Origin: Adiantum capillus-veneris
Lineage: Eukaryota; Streptophyta; Polypodiopsida; Polypodiales; Pteridaceae
DNA length: 60,000 nt
Direction of reading: 5' to 3'
Assembly (NCBI GenBank): GCA_014529385.2
Contig: CM043951.1
Span: 107,765,884-107,825,883 of the forward strand
How positions within the stretch are numbered: position 1 is the first letter of the stretch; every line of letters begins with the position of its first letter. Under the pieces are notes generated by a model. That model saw only the letters and a list, made by a program, of their open reading frames with translations, made no database searches and was not told where the DNA came from. Both the position numbers and the translations under genes were made by a program. This document shows positions 11,553 to 22,913 of this stretch, in pieces.

Positions 11553-13333
11553 CCTTATGAAATTTTTACTGAAGGTGCTACTGGTGCCTGCCCTTAGTCC
11601 CCCTGAGTCCCTTTTAAGCCTTATTTCAACAAAAAAGTCAAAAAGATAGAAAGTAACTCCCTATGTGGATTTCAGAGTCTCCGAGCCGTTTTCTGACTTT
11701 TGGAGTGCTTTTTGACGATGAAATTTCTTGATGTTGGTCTCCATAGCTTCCCGATCCCTTGGGGATCGTTGCCGTATGGTTTTTGTCGACTTTGGCTTCA
11801 CCGGAGCTCCATTTGGCAATTTGTCGCTCTATAAGCACCCGTGGTTGCGTTTACATGTCTTCGATGACTTGTGGTGGTCTACCACCATAGGACTTGGTTG
11901 TTGATGGTCTAAGAAAGCCGCTCGTGAACTTTGGTGGCAAACGGGCATGCGGTTTGGCCGCGACAGCTATTTGACGCTTTGTGTGTCTGATGCCGTTTCT
12001 GAAGTTTAGTGCCACTTCGGGTCACCTTTTGGTCATGTAAGCTACATAGACTTGTCAAGCATGTCGAGATGCTCCTACCCATGACTTTTGGTAGCATTTG
12101 GGCGCCTCTCCACCGATTTCCCGTTTGGTAGCCTCTTGCGGGGCTCTAGGAATTAGGGTTTTTCCTGGTGGTTTTCTAATCCCTTTGGGCATCCAAGACT
12201 GGTCTCCTATGCTAGGGTAAGCTGCCGATGAAGTCTCATTGCTTTTGGGTTAGCCGTTAGGTGGCCACTTCTACTTGTAGGTCTCTACTGCCCGCTTTCT
12301 GTGTGAACCCTACGCTAGTTTTCGCGACAAAACGACAAACATGCGCGAAAAGCTCAAGGTGGTGAGCCTACCTCTCATGTATGAAGCCCGTCGAGTAGTT
12401 GTGCGCATCGTAGAAGCTGCTGGAAGTGTCGTTCGCTCTAGGTGGCAGGAGCTCTCTCTCAAAGGTCAATAGTGGAAATGAGCTTAAAATGAAGTGAAAA
12501 ATTCTTATAATGGGGGTCCCCGAACCACTTTTCATGAAATTTGATATGTGCTCCCAACTTCTTGTGAGATGCAATTTAGGCTCAAAAATTTCTTGATTTG
12601 GACTCCATTTGCCCAGTTTGCAAGAAATTTGACGTTTGGGTCAAAATCTGGCTAAAACATGCTTTCCGCTCCAGTCTCATAATTGCACTCCCACTGTACC
12701 ATAGGTTGTCCTATAGTCACTGATCATCCCCATATTTTTTTGTTTTTCATTACGATCGTTTTTCACCTGCTTTTTGTATTTTTGAAGTTTTTCTGCCGAA
12801 AATTAGCAAAATTAAAAGGAAAATAGCAAATCAAACCCAGAAATACCCCAAAAATCGTAATAAATCAAAAACATCACCGCAAAACACTATATACACTCAC
12901 ATGCAATTTTTATGGTCGGATTTCTCTATTTTACCAATATTTTGCCTGAAAAATGGCTATTTTTACTTATATACACACACCTAGGGGCTTGATTTGGCGT
13001 TTGGCCCCATCTACTTGTAGATTCATGCTGTATAAGGGAATATGTACTTGGGTTAATCCTGAAAATTTTGCAATCAAACAACAACCCTTAAAAATAGTCG
13101 TAAAACATGCCCTTTTTTGCTCTTTCTGCCATTGGGTCCGCATTTGAGAATGCCTCCCCCCCTCCTAGCCGGAGTCCTCCCGGACGACAAGGTATCGCCT
13201 CGGTGTATGTGCCGTGCAAGGGTTGAAAAATTTGTGTTAATGCTTGGCCGTGTAATGTGGCCCTATTTTATGCATACTCGGTCAATGCATGGAAAAATTA
13301 ATGTTGTGTAAGAGAAGGGTATAAGCAAGATGC
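11553..13333 (-). other. Non-coding spacer of A between second protease and palindrome array
   Basis: No frame longer than about 65 codons makes sense. The stretch aligns on the opposite strand with 21081-22913 of B throughout, so it is an ancestral part of the element. On the element strand it includes a G-rich tract (AGGAGGGGGGGAGGCA, plus-strand 13150-13168) that looks like a second polypurine tract. Confidence 0.6.
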
Positions 13334-14734
13334 TTATTGGCATTCGCCATCCAGGTTTCCTGTTTGTTGTTGATTTGGTGGGTTGAGTTTCTTTGCAAGT
13401 AGAAGTTGTAACTCTACCGCTCTTTGTGTGATTGTCTTTCTTGCAAAATCGTTTCCTGTGGCGCTACTGTCAATATGGCCGTAGTCGTCTCCTTGGAGAG
13501 AATTTTCATGGCGGAATTGGCCATAGACCTTGTCTCTTTTGCTTTCCATATGTAGCTTTGCCTTGCCGGTTTTTGTAGGTTTATTGCTACTGCCTCGATT
13601 TCCATTGTTTTGTTGCTGATTGGCACCCACATAAATCGGTTTGTTGATTTCATATGCAGTTGTCTGCCTTTCGATGTTGCTTGTACTGAAGGGAGTTCCT
13701 TTTGCTTCGATTTCTAGATCCAGATGCGAGTCATATTTGATTTGTTGCTGAGCATCTTCTTTGGGATCCAAATATGTTTTATTCCCTTGGTTTTTTGTTG
13801 AACTATCTGTTTCTTTTGAATTCTTCTGTTGTATTGTGGTTTGTCTGCCATGTCACTTTCTATCCTTCCGCACCCATACTTGTTTTTCTCGTGTTGCTAA
13901 CTTTGATCTCTTGAATGCGGTCGGTGACTGTTTATACCTGTAGTGAACAATGTTGGCAGGAACCTGTTTGTTTACGATGGGTATCGTGTTGTTCTTTAGT
14001 GGCACCCTTCCTTTTGGCGCTTTATCCAGTGATTGCATTGTTGGCAGCTGATTCTCTCAGGGTTGCTGATCAAAGGATATCACCTGGTGTTCTTGTGCAT
14101 GTTGAATCTTGACTGCATTCGCATTCCAATCTATCTGCACATTGTACTCTTTTTGCCAAGGTTGTCCCAACAACATGGGGTGTTGGTTGCTTTCATCCCC
14201 GAGCACATAAAATTTGTGTGGGTAAATATATTGATGTACTTGTACATGCAATATAGTCCAGCCTAATGTTTTCAGTGAATGTGATGTACTACTTTCCAGC
14301 ACTTGTGGAGTAAGATGAAATTGACCTGTGTGCTTGAGCTGTTTGTATAATCTGTAAGAGATCAAATTTGCTTGAGCTCCAGAATCACGCAATGCCGTAG
14401 ATTCAACTTGATTGCTACCCACTTTGACTGCAATTATTGGCTCCACTGTGTCTTCATCAAAATTCATTAGTCTAATAGCATTTATTCGCAATGGTGATCC
14501 ACATTGTTGTTATTGTCGTAGAAGCCTTCTTTTGTAATGCGTTCTTTTGCTTCTGCTTGAGCTTCTTCTCGTACCCTCTATTTTTCCTTCATTCGTTGTT
14601 TTTCTTCATGGATTTGTTGAAGCATATCCTATGTTAGTGGTAAATGATATTTCTTTAATCGACACCCACTAATCCAATTTGGCATTTCTTCACGTGCTAA
14701 TGTAGCAAGCTTGACAGCTCCACTTTGTGATAGG
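13334..14734 (-). pseudogene. Element A: integrase tail plus in-frame second retropepsin-like domain
   Basis: From 14734 the element strand encodes the end of integrase (WISGCRLKKYHLPLT, the normal C-terminal motif of gypsy integrases). A basic helical stretch follows (about 14640-14500), then from 14491 a retropepsin-like domain: EPIIAVKVGSNQVESTALRD, the catalytic loop DSGAQANLIS, and the distal strand motif MLLGQPWQKEYNVQIDW at about 14180-14130. After this comes a Gln/Lys/Asn-rich tail broken by stops (13771-13334). In A the codon that is a stop at 19845 in B reads Trp, showing that integrase originally continued into the second protease. The segment begins exactly at an LTR terminus (14735), so the integrase core is missing. 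A stop near 14625 and a frame change near 14500 break it. Confidence 0.75.
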
Positions 14735-14848
14735 TGTTAGAAGCTGGACACACCCTACGGAAACTGACTCCTCGGCAGATGACAGCTCCACTTTGTGATA
14801 GGTGTTAGAAGCTGGACACACCCTACGGAAACTGACTCCTCGGCAGAT
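14713..14848. repeat. 68-bp tandem duplication across the A/B junction
   Basis: The unit GACAGCTCCACTTTGTGATA ... CTCGGCAGAT occupies 14713-14780 and again 14781-14848. It contains 22 bases of integrase tail from A and the first 46 bases of the B LTR, so it formed after the LTR joined this site. Confidence 0.95.
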
Positions 14849-15685
14849 TATCATTTTTTTGTAATTATTCATTTATTGAGAAAACTCGACATTTCACCTT
14901 GTAGATATTGGATGGTTGATTTGGAACTTTAGGGTTTGAGAATTGTAAGGTATTTATACCACTTAATGACCTTAATGAAGGACCTTTTGTCATTTTTTTT
15001 AAAAACAAGTTTTCAAGTCTGTGAGTGAGCGTACTGTGTACGAGAGAGAGTGTGAGCTTCATCTTGACGCTACATGTGCACCAGTGGTCGGAATCGAGTG
15101 CGGAGAAGTGCAGCGTGTTGCCCCCGACAAGAGCTACGCGCCAATACCTACATTGCGCGTGTACGGTCCGGTTTTGCGAGCTCCTTCTACGAGCTTCATC
15201 TGGTGATTTGGTGAGCATACGTTGTTCGATTTTGCATTGCAGCATATCCACGCATTCACATTGAGTAGAGCTACACATTAGGCACCTTAGATTTCAGAAA
15301 CAAAGAGCTGCAAATTTTCGCCAGACATCCTACGTGATTTGGCACCGGGTGTTTTGGGTTGGGATTTTGGTTCATAGACCTTAGGGAGAGCGACCTATTG
15401 GTGTTAGTAGGGTCTCCTTCAAGTTCTGTGGTGTTTCGAGATTGTTTGATGGGTGTTCGGCTCTAGAAAGCGTTGTAGGAAGTTTCCTCTTATGCACTCT
15501 TGAAGGCTGTGAATTAGACATTGGGTAGAGACCTCTGTAGAAATTAGTTAGGAATCGGTCGAGTGTAGGTTGACACCTTATTCTTGCTTACACGCGCCTG
15601 CGGGTCGAGATTCATCCTTAGCTGACAAATCTTGTTAGGTGAGTTCTCGCTGTGCTGACGTCCGTCGCGGCGTATCCGTCCAACA
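14803..15685 (+). repeat. Element B first LTR (883 bp)
   Basis: Runs TGTTAGAAGCTGG ... GTCCAACA and is followed by a primer site. Compared with 27513-28445 it lacks about 50 bp near 14908 (the GCTTACAGAAGTTTCAG stretch). A TATA-like GTATTTATA lies at about 14950. The half palindrome AGACATCCTACGTGA is at about 15325. The first 46 bp are also present as a partial extra copy at 14735-14780. Confidence 0.92.
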
Positions 15686-16002
15686 TTGGCGCAGCTGCCG
15701 GGGACGAAAACCTTAGGTAGGTGACCGAGACTAGTCCTTGAGGATAGGGATTTTTGGCTTGCCAAGAGTCTTGTTTTACATTTAGATAGGACCAGAGGGT
15801 GGAGGACTCTCTAGGTCTTAGAGAGAGTCTAGGAAGCGTGTGTTTGGCCTAGATCCTTCGACTTAGGTAGATTTAGGTAGACAAAGATAGTTTTAGGTAT
15901 TAGTTGAGTTCTTGAGTAGGAGTTGGAGTGGTAGAAGCGGTGAGAGGAGAGCTTGAGAGTCCGGAGAGGCCGGAAAGAAACCAAAACACCATTATCACCA
16001 TT
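15686..16002 (+). other. B leader fused to pol at a 6-kb deletion junction
   Basis: The leader matches 28446-28750 and, reversed, 39841-40158. At CATT (15999-16002) it jumps to sequence corresponding to 33756 of C, in the pre-RT region. Both parental sequences contain CATT at the breakpoint, so about 6.1 kb (palindromic leader, leader ORF, gag, zinc knuckles, protease) was lost at a 4-bp microhomology. Confidence 0.9.
15687..15704 (+). other. Primer binding site of B (variant)
   Basis: TGGCGCAGCTGCCGGGGA one base after the LTR. It matches the Athila/Tat-type site TGGCGCCGCTGCCGGGGA at 28447 except for one base. Confidence 0.85.
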
Positions 16003-16800
16003 GGATGTCTGTACCATTACAGATAGTCCAACAACAAAATTTTGCGATAAGGATGGCTATGATGTGCTACCCTACTACATGGTAAGCATTATACCCGGAG
16101 AAGATGAGACGATAGAACCACCAGAACAAGAAGAGTTTTATAACTCCTCTGAACACCTGGAAGTAAATGATGATGCAGATAATGAGTGTTCAGACACCTC
16201 AAGTGACCGTGGAAGGAAAATCGAGAATATCAAGTTTTATGATTTTGCTAATCAGCACCCTAGACGCCAGGAACGCTATAGGAGGAAACGAGCAGGAAAC
16301 AAAGGGAGAGAGAACCTGATGCCCAGAATAAAAGGTAAAACTCACTATTTGATGCTTGTAAAAGCAGAGGATTGTGTAAAAGATCAAGTATCAGGAAGAT
16401 TCTCAAAAGATCGAAGGGAAAGAACGCGAGAGGAATAAAACAGGTACGAAAAGCTGAAACAGTAACAAAATCACAAAAATCTCAAAAATCAAAAAAAGAA
16501 ACAACAAAAAACCAAGAGTGGACCAAACTGGAGCGTAAACAGAAATACCAAGAACCGAAACGGTCTTTACGTGAGATATGGACTACTGAAGAAGATAGTG
16601 ATGGTAAAGGGAAGTCAGAGAAAGGAAACATGAATGTACTATCACACTATAGAAAATTTACCATCCAGGATAGAAAAATAATCATGACTCCACCAGTCAC
16701 GGAAAGAACCAACCAAGAATCTTACGATGGGCCTGAAAATGCAAAAAGGATAGACCTCGCGGAACCAGGTGAAAAGCCTCAGCCGGTCTATTTAGCAAAT
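16003..16800 (+). pseudogene. Element B: pre-RT linker of pol
   Basis: Begins mid-protein right after the deletion junction (DVCTITDSPTTKFCDKDGYD), matching C at 33750-33311. A highly basic stretch follows (about 16370-16620) with many Lys, Arg and Gln codons, ending in the acidic PEEEERLTQLLKKY just before RT. No enzymatic motif is visible. There is a stop at 16436 and a frame change around 16370-16440. In the intact family it would be preceded by the protease, which B lacks. Confidence 0.65.
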
Positions 16801-17877
16801 GATTTAGAGCCTGAAGAAGAAGAAAGGCTAACACAACTTCTCAAAAAATATAAAGATGTGTTTGCATGGTCCTATAAAGACCTCAAAGGAGTTGATCCCT
16901 CGATATGCCAACATACAATTCCTTTGAAATCGGATGCAAAACCTAGCAAACAACGTCCTTATACATACAATGATACATTTGCTAAACGAATCAAAGAGGA
17001 AATTGATAAGCTGATGGAAGCTGAATTCATCTATGAAATCGAACATACAGATTGGGTGTCACCCACTGTGGTAGTTCCCAAAAAGAACGGAAAACTGCGA
17101 GTGTGTATAAAGCTCAAAAAGGTAAATGCAGCCACCATAAGGGATAATTATCCCTTGCCCATCACAGAACATGTACTTGAACGGGTGGCTGAAAAACGGG
17201 CTTATTCCTTTCTGGATGGGTTTTCAGGATACAACCCACTGGCAATTGAAAGGGAGGATCAACACAAAACAGTGTTTGCCACAGAATGGGGAATTTATGC
17301 GTATCGAGTTATGCCGTTTGTTTTAACTAATGCCTCAGCTACCTTCCAAAGGTTAATGACACACGTGTTCAAAGAATACCTGAGAATATTCTTAGAAATA
17401 TACATGGATGATCGTTGTGGACGCTCTCTTCTACGAGAGAAACATATTGACCATTTGCAAAAGGTATTTGAAAAATGTAGGACATATCGAATCTGTCTTA
17501 ACTCCGAAAAGTGTATCTTTATGGTTAAGCGAAGCCGCATCTTAGGACACATTGTCTCAAGAAATGGCATAACCACTGACCTAGACAAAGTCAAAGTCAT
17601 AGTAGATCTACCCAGGCCTACTAATGCTAAACAAGTGCAATCCTTCATGGGACACTGCGTATATTATCGAAGATTCATATACATGTTTGCAGTCATTGCA
17701 CAACCTCTGTATCGTTTGCTAGTCAATTTCGATTGGACCAAGGAGTGTGAAACTTCATTCCAAAAGCTGAAGGAAAACCTTATATCAGCACCTGTACTTA
17801 AAGCACCATGTTGGGAAAAGATATTCCATGTTCACATTGATGCTTCTGCATATGCAATCGGGAGTATTTTGGCTTAA
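16801..17877 (+). pseudogene. Element B: reverse transcriptase
   Basis: Copies element RNA into DNA. RT motifs in order: LKGVDPSICQHTIPLKSDAK lead-in, IEHTDWVSPTVVVPKKNGKL, KKVNAATIRDNYPLPITEHV, YSFLDGFSGYN (first catalytic Asp), YRVMPFVLTNASATFQRLM, and the active-site box EIYMDD at about 17396-17413. The thumb follows (ILGHIVSRNGITTD ... SFMGHCVYYRRFI), then the start of RNase H (HVHIDASAYAIGSILA). Catalytic residues are intact. Differences from C at usually conserved places (PFVLTNAS for PFGLTNAP) look like decay. The frame ends at TAA 17875, where C keeps a Gln codon. The RT is of the Athila/Tat-related (OTA) type by eye; lineage not proven. Confidence 0.88.
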
Positions 17878-18507
17878 CCTGGAGACGGAACAATGGATTT
17901 TCCAGTTTGTTATACAACCCGACAGTTAAACAGTGCGGAAAAGAACTACACAACCACCGAACGAGAAGGATTAGGAATGATTTATGCTGTAAAGAAATTT
18001 CGGCATTATTTGCTCGCAAACAAATTTGTGTTCTTCACAGATCATCAAGCTCTTTTGTATATGGTAAATAAACCATGCAATACAGGGAGAATTGTACGCT
18101 GGTTTATTATATTGCTAGAGTTTGATTTCATAGTGGTGGTCAAAAAGGGTAAAACCCATCTACAAGCGAATCATCTTTCAAGGATACACAACGGGGAAGC
18201 TCCTGAAGGAGTAGATGATAACATACCAGATGCTTATCTTTTCAATATTGAAATGATACCCAAATGGTCTCAGGAAATTGTTAGCATTCTTTCCTTTGGA
18301 AGTGGGTTTGATAATACAGAATACAGATCCAAACAACAAACAATTCGACAAACAAAAAACTTCCAGTTGATAGCAAGACGCCTGTGTTATCTAGGATCGG
18401 ACCAAATCCTACGATTATGTATAAATCCGGAAGAATTCGAGTGCTACCTTGAAGAAGCCCATGTCCAGGATTGTGCATTTCATTGTTCAACAGTGAAAAC
18501 ACACTAG
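17878..18507 (+). pseudogene. Element B: RNase H and first HHCC zinc module
   Basis: Continues after the premature stop. The RNase H part includes QLNSAEKNYTTTEREGLGM, KKFRHYLLANKFVFFTDHQA and, near 18140, VVVKKGKTHLQANHLSR. It degrades the RNA strand during reverse transcription. From about 18350 a zinc-module lead-in (FQLIARRLCYLGSDQILRL) begins, with the histidines of HVQDCAFHC near 18460. The stop at 18505 (Gln codon in C) cuts the module, which resumes after it with CTICSAKRP. No archaeal-type second RNase H is seen here, unlike in element E. Confidence 0.8.
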
Positions 18508-19847
18508 AGGCTAAAACAGTTAGGGGTTTATTGGCCAACTATGTATGTGGATACACATTATTATGTTACCAATTGTACTATATGTAGTGCCAAACGACCA
18601 GTGGATCACGCGACAGTATTTCAGGTAAACATTGCACCTGCATGGAGTCAATATATCATTGATTTCTTAACCACCAGAACGTTTCCTGAAAACATCACAA
18701 GAGCACGGAAAAGGGCTATAGAGCTGGAAGCTCGCGACTTTCAGTTAATTGGGAACCAACTCTATAAGCGAGGAAAGGAAAGTCAACTTAGAATCTGTGC
18801 AAGTGAAAGCGAATACCTGCTCATCCTAGAACATGCACATAGCGGAATAAGTGGAGGCCATTTTTTGGGCGATAAGATGGCAAAATTTGTCTTAACCGCA
18901 GGCATATGGTGGCCTACATTGCATATGGATGCTGAAGAGTTTGTAAACCGTTGTGACGCATGTCAGCGCACCAAGGTGCCAATAAAGAGAGAGGAGATGC
19001 CACTACGGCCAATGATGGGAGCAAGAGCATTTGCAAAATGGGGCATTGATTTTGTGGGACCTATCTCACCCCTTGCATATCACACCCATACCCAATATAT
19101 CATTGTGGCTACGGACTATCTCACAAAATGGACGGAAGCCAAGGCAACGCAAAAGCAGATGCACGGACCACTGCACAATTTTTGTATGAGAATGTTTTTG
19201 TACGATACGATTTACCAATAGAAATTGTCAATGATCGTGGGACACATTTTCCTAATGAAGTCATTGAATATCTGCTAGAGGAATTCATGGTCATACATAG
19301 GAAATCTGCTCCATACCATCCATAGGCAAATGGACAAGCTGGGGCCACAAATAAAACACTATGCACGGTTCTCACTAAAATAGTGTCACAGTCAAGAACA
19401 GATTGGGATCAGCAGCTACACTCAACACTATGGGCATACAGGGTAGCTTACAAAACATCGATAGGAACAACACCGTACAACATGGTGTTTGGCCTAAATG
19501 CTATTCTACCCATAGAGTTTTTAATTCCAACTCTCCGAGTAGTGAAACGCTTAGAATGGACAGGGCATGAGCTCTCTTCAAGAATAGATGATCTTGAAAA
19601 GATAGACGAACTCTGCCTAAGAGCTATAGCTTCAATCTATGCTAAAAAGAGAAGACAAAAAGAGTTTTTTGACAAGCATGTGCGCACTAAAGAGTTCAAA
19701 ACAGGTGATTATGTACTTGTTTATACTTTGAAGAAACATGCCAAGAAACTTAAAAAGCAAGGGATGGGACCCTTTGTGATCAGTGATCTATCACAAAGTG
19801 GAGCTGTCAAGCTTGCTACATTAGCAGGTGAAGAAATGCCGAACTGA
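18508..19847 (+). pseudogene. Element B: integrase with duplicated zinc module, catalytic Glu lost
   Basis: Joins element DNA to the target. It holds the rest of the first HHCC module (NCTICSAKRPVDHAT), then a second complete module: HAHSGISGGHF, WWPTLHMDAEEFVNRC, CDACQRTKVP (about 18830-18990). The core follows with WGIDFVGP and ATDYLTKW (first Asp) and VNDRGTHF (second Asp). The third catalytic position reads NGQAGATN near 19335, where active gypsy integrases have Glu (NGQAE). A TAG precedes it at 19323 and the frame shifts near 19130. The C-terminal domain (KEFKTGDYVLVYTLKK ... GPFVISDLSQSGAVKL) ends at TGA 19845; in A this codon is Trp and reading continues into the second protease. Confidence 0.85.
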
Positions 19848-21080
19848 ATTAGTGGATGTCAACTGAAAAAATATCATCTACCACTCACACAGGATATGCT
19901 TCAACAAATTCATCAAGGAAAAAAACGAATGAAAGAAAAACAGAGAGTACGAGAAGCAGCTCAAGCAGAAGCAAAAGAACGCATAGCAAAACGAAGACTT
20001 CTACGACAACAACAACTAAGTGGAGCACCATTGCGAATCAATGCCATTTGACTAATGAAGTTGCATGAAGACACAGTGGAGCCAATAACTGCAGTCAAAC
20101 TGGGTAGCAATCAAGTTGAATCGATGGCATTGCTTGATTCTGGAGCTCAAGCAAATTTGATCTCTTACGGATTATACCAACAGCTCAAATCCACAGGTCA
20201 ACTTAATCCTACTCCTCAGTACATCCCACTCGTTGAAAATATGGGGCTGGACTATATTGCATGTACAAATACATCAATATATTTACCCACACAAATTTTA
20301 TGTAGTCGAAGATGAAAGCACACAACACCCAATGATGTTGGGACAACCTTGGCAAAAAGAGTACAATGTGCAGATAGATTGGAATGCGAATTCGGTCAAA
20401 ATTCAGCAGGCACAAGAACAACAGGTGATAGCCTTTGCTCAGCAATACCAGAATAATAAGCTGCAAGCAATGCAATCAGTGGAAAAAGAGCCAAAAGCAA
20501 GAATGTCACCAAAGAACAACATGATACTCAGGGCCAACAAACAGGTAAAAGCCAACCATGCTAACTACATACATACGAAGTCACCAACGGCAGTGCAAAG
20601 ATCTAGGTTACTAAAACAACGGAAACAAGTATAGATGCGGAAGGATAGAAATGACATGGTAGACAAACAACAATGCAACGAAAGAATTCACCCGAAGCAG
20701 ATAGTTCAACCAAAAACCAAGGGCATAAAACAGATATGGATCCCAAAGAAAATGCTCAGCAATAACCCAAATGTTACTCGCATTTGGATACCGAAACAAA
20801 AGCGAAAGGAACTCCCTTCAGTACAAGCAACAACGGAAGGCAGACAGCTACATTTGAAAAAGGACAACCGCCTTATGTGGATATCAATCCGCAAAAACAC
20901 AGTGGCAACAAAGGAAGTAGCAAAACACCTACAAAAACCGGCAAAAACAAGCTACCAATGGAAAGCAAAAGCAATACGGTCCACGGCCATTCCGGCCAAG
21001 TCAATCCGCTCCATAGAAACAACTACGACTATATCAACAGTAGCGGCAAAGTGATTGCCTTGTGCAAAAAAGACAATTAA
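19848..21080 (+). pseudogene. Element B: second retropepsin-like domain and basic tail after integrase
   Basis: In the integrase frame, after the TGA, 19848-20050 encodes ISGCQLKKYHLPLT and a basic helix (KKRMKEKQRVREAAQAEAKE). A stop at 20049 follows, then the retropepsin-like domain: EPITAVKLGSNQVESMALLD, catalytic loop DSGAQANLIS (about 20139-20165), and, after a frameshift near 20235, the distal motif MMLGQPWQKEYNVQIDW (about 20333-20380). A Lys/Gln/Asn-rich tail continues in shifting frames to about 21080. The DSGA plus LGxPW signature is that of a gag-pol protease, yet this family also has a normal protease before RT (C, 33760-34443). The counterpart in A is 14734-13334. Confidence 0.75.
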
Positions 21081-22913
21081 ACAGAGAGCATTAGAGTTAT
21101 AGCTATTACTTGCAAAGAAAATAGGAAACCTTGATGGAAAATGCCAATAAGCATCTTGCTTATTCCCTTCTCTTGCACAACATTAATTTTTCCATGCATT
21201 GACTGAGTATGTATAAATTAGGGCCACATTAATTAGCCAAGCTTTAACACAAATTTTCAACCTATGCACGGCATATACTCCGAGGCGATACCTTGTCGAC
21301 CGGGAGGACTCCGGCTAGGAGGGGGGGAGGCATTCTCTAATGCGGAACCAATAGCAAAAAGAGCAAAAAAGGGCATGATTTTTGACTATTTTAAGGGTTG
21401 TTGTTTGATTGCGAAATTTTCCGGACTAACCCAAGTACATATACCCTTATACAGCATGTATCTATAGGTATATGGCGCCAAACGCCAAATCAAGCCCCTA
21501 GGTGTGTGTATATAAGAAGATATAGCCATTTTTTGGGCAAAATATTGGTAAAACGGAGGAATCTGGCCATAAAAATTGTATGTGAGTGTATATAATGTTT
21601 TGTGGTGATGTTTGTGATTTATTATCATTTTTTGGGATTTTTCTGGGTTGGATTTGCTATTTTCCTTTTAATTTTGCTAATTTTCGGCAAAAAAACTTCA
21701 AAAATACAAAAAGCAGGTGAAAAACGGTCATAATGAAAAAAAAATGGGGATGATCAGTGACTATAGGACAACCTATGGTACATTGGGGGTGCAATTATGA
21801 GACTGGAGCGGAAAGCGTGTTTTGGCCAGATTTTGACCGAAATGCCAAAATTCTGGTAAACAGGGAAAATGGAGTCCAAATCAAGAAATTTTTGAGCTTA
21901 AACCGAATCTCGTAAGAAGATGGGAGCACATGTCAAATTTCATGAAAAGTGGTTCGGGGACCCCCATTATAAGAATTTTTCACTTCATTTTTAGCTCATT
22001 TTCACTATTGACCTTTTGGAGAGAGCTTCTGCCACCTAGAGCGAACGGACCTTCCAGCAGCTTCTACGATGCGCACGACTATCCGACAGGCTTCAGACAT
22101 GAGAGGTAGGCTCACCACCTTGAGCTTTTCGCGCATATTTGTCGTTTTGTACGTAGGGTTCACACACAAAGCGGGCAATAGAGACCTACAAATAGAAGCG
22201 GCCACCTAACGGCTAGCCCAAAAGCAACGAGACTTCATCGATAGCTTACCCTAGCATAGGAGACCAGTCTTGGATGTCCAAAGGCAGTAGAAAACCATCG
22301 AAAAAAACCCTAATTCCTAGAATCCAGCAAGAGGCCACCAAATGGGAAATCGGCGAAAAGGCGTCCAAATGCTACCAAAAGTCATGGGTAGGAGCATCTC
22401 GACATGCTCGACAAGTCTATGTGGCCCACATGACCAAAAAGTGACCCGAAGCGGCACTAAACTTCAGAAACAGCATCAGACACACAAAGCGTCAAATAGC
22501 TCTTGCGGCCAAACCGCATGCCCGTTTGCCACCAAACTTCACGAGCGGCTTTCCTAGACCATCAACAACCAAGTCCTATGGTCGTAGACCACCACAAATC
22601 ATCGAAGATATGTAAATGCAACCAGGGGTGCTTCTAGAGCGACAAATTGCCAAATGAAGCTCCAGTGAAGCCAAAGTCGACAAAAACCACACGGCAAGGA
22701 TCCCCAAGGGATCGGGAAGCCATGGAGACCAACATCAAGAAATTTCATCGCCAAAAAGAACTTCAAAAGTCAAAAAATGGTTCGAAGGCTCTGAAGTCCA
22801 CACAGGGAGTTACTTTCTATCCATTTGACTTTTTTGTTGAAATTAGGCTTAAAAGGGACTCAGGGGAACCAAGGGCAGGCACTAGTGGCACATTCCATTA
22901 AAAAATCATTAGG
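21081..22913 (+). other. Non-coding spacer of B with internal G-rich tract
   Basis: Aligned with 13333-11553 of A on the other strand. No reading frame of interest. AGGAGGGGGGGAGG at 21317-21330 resembles a polypurine tract but is about 6 kb upstream of the LTR. The 22560-22900 part matches A closely, so selection or recent common origin kept it. Confidence 0.6.
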
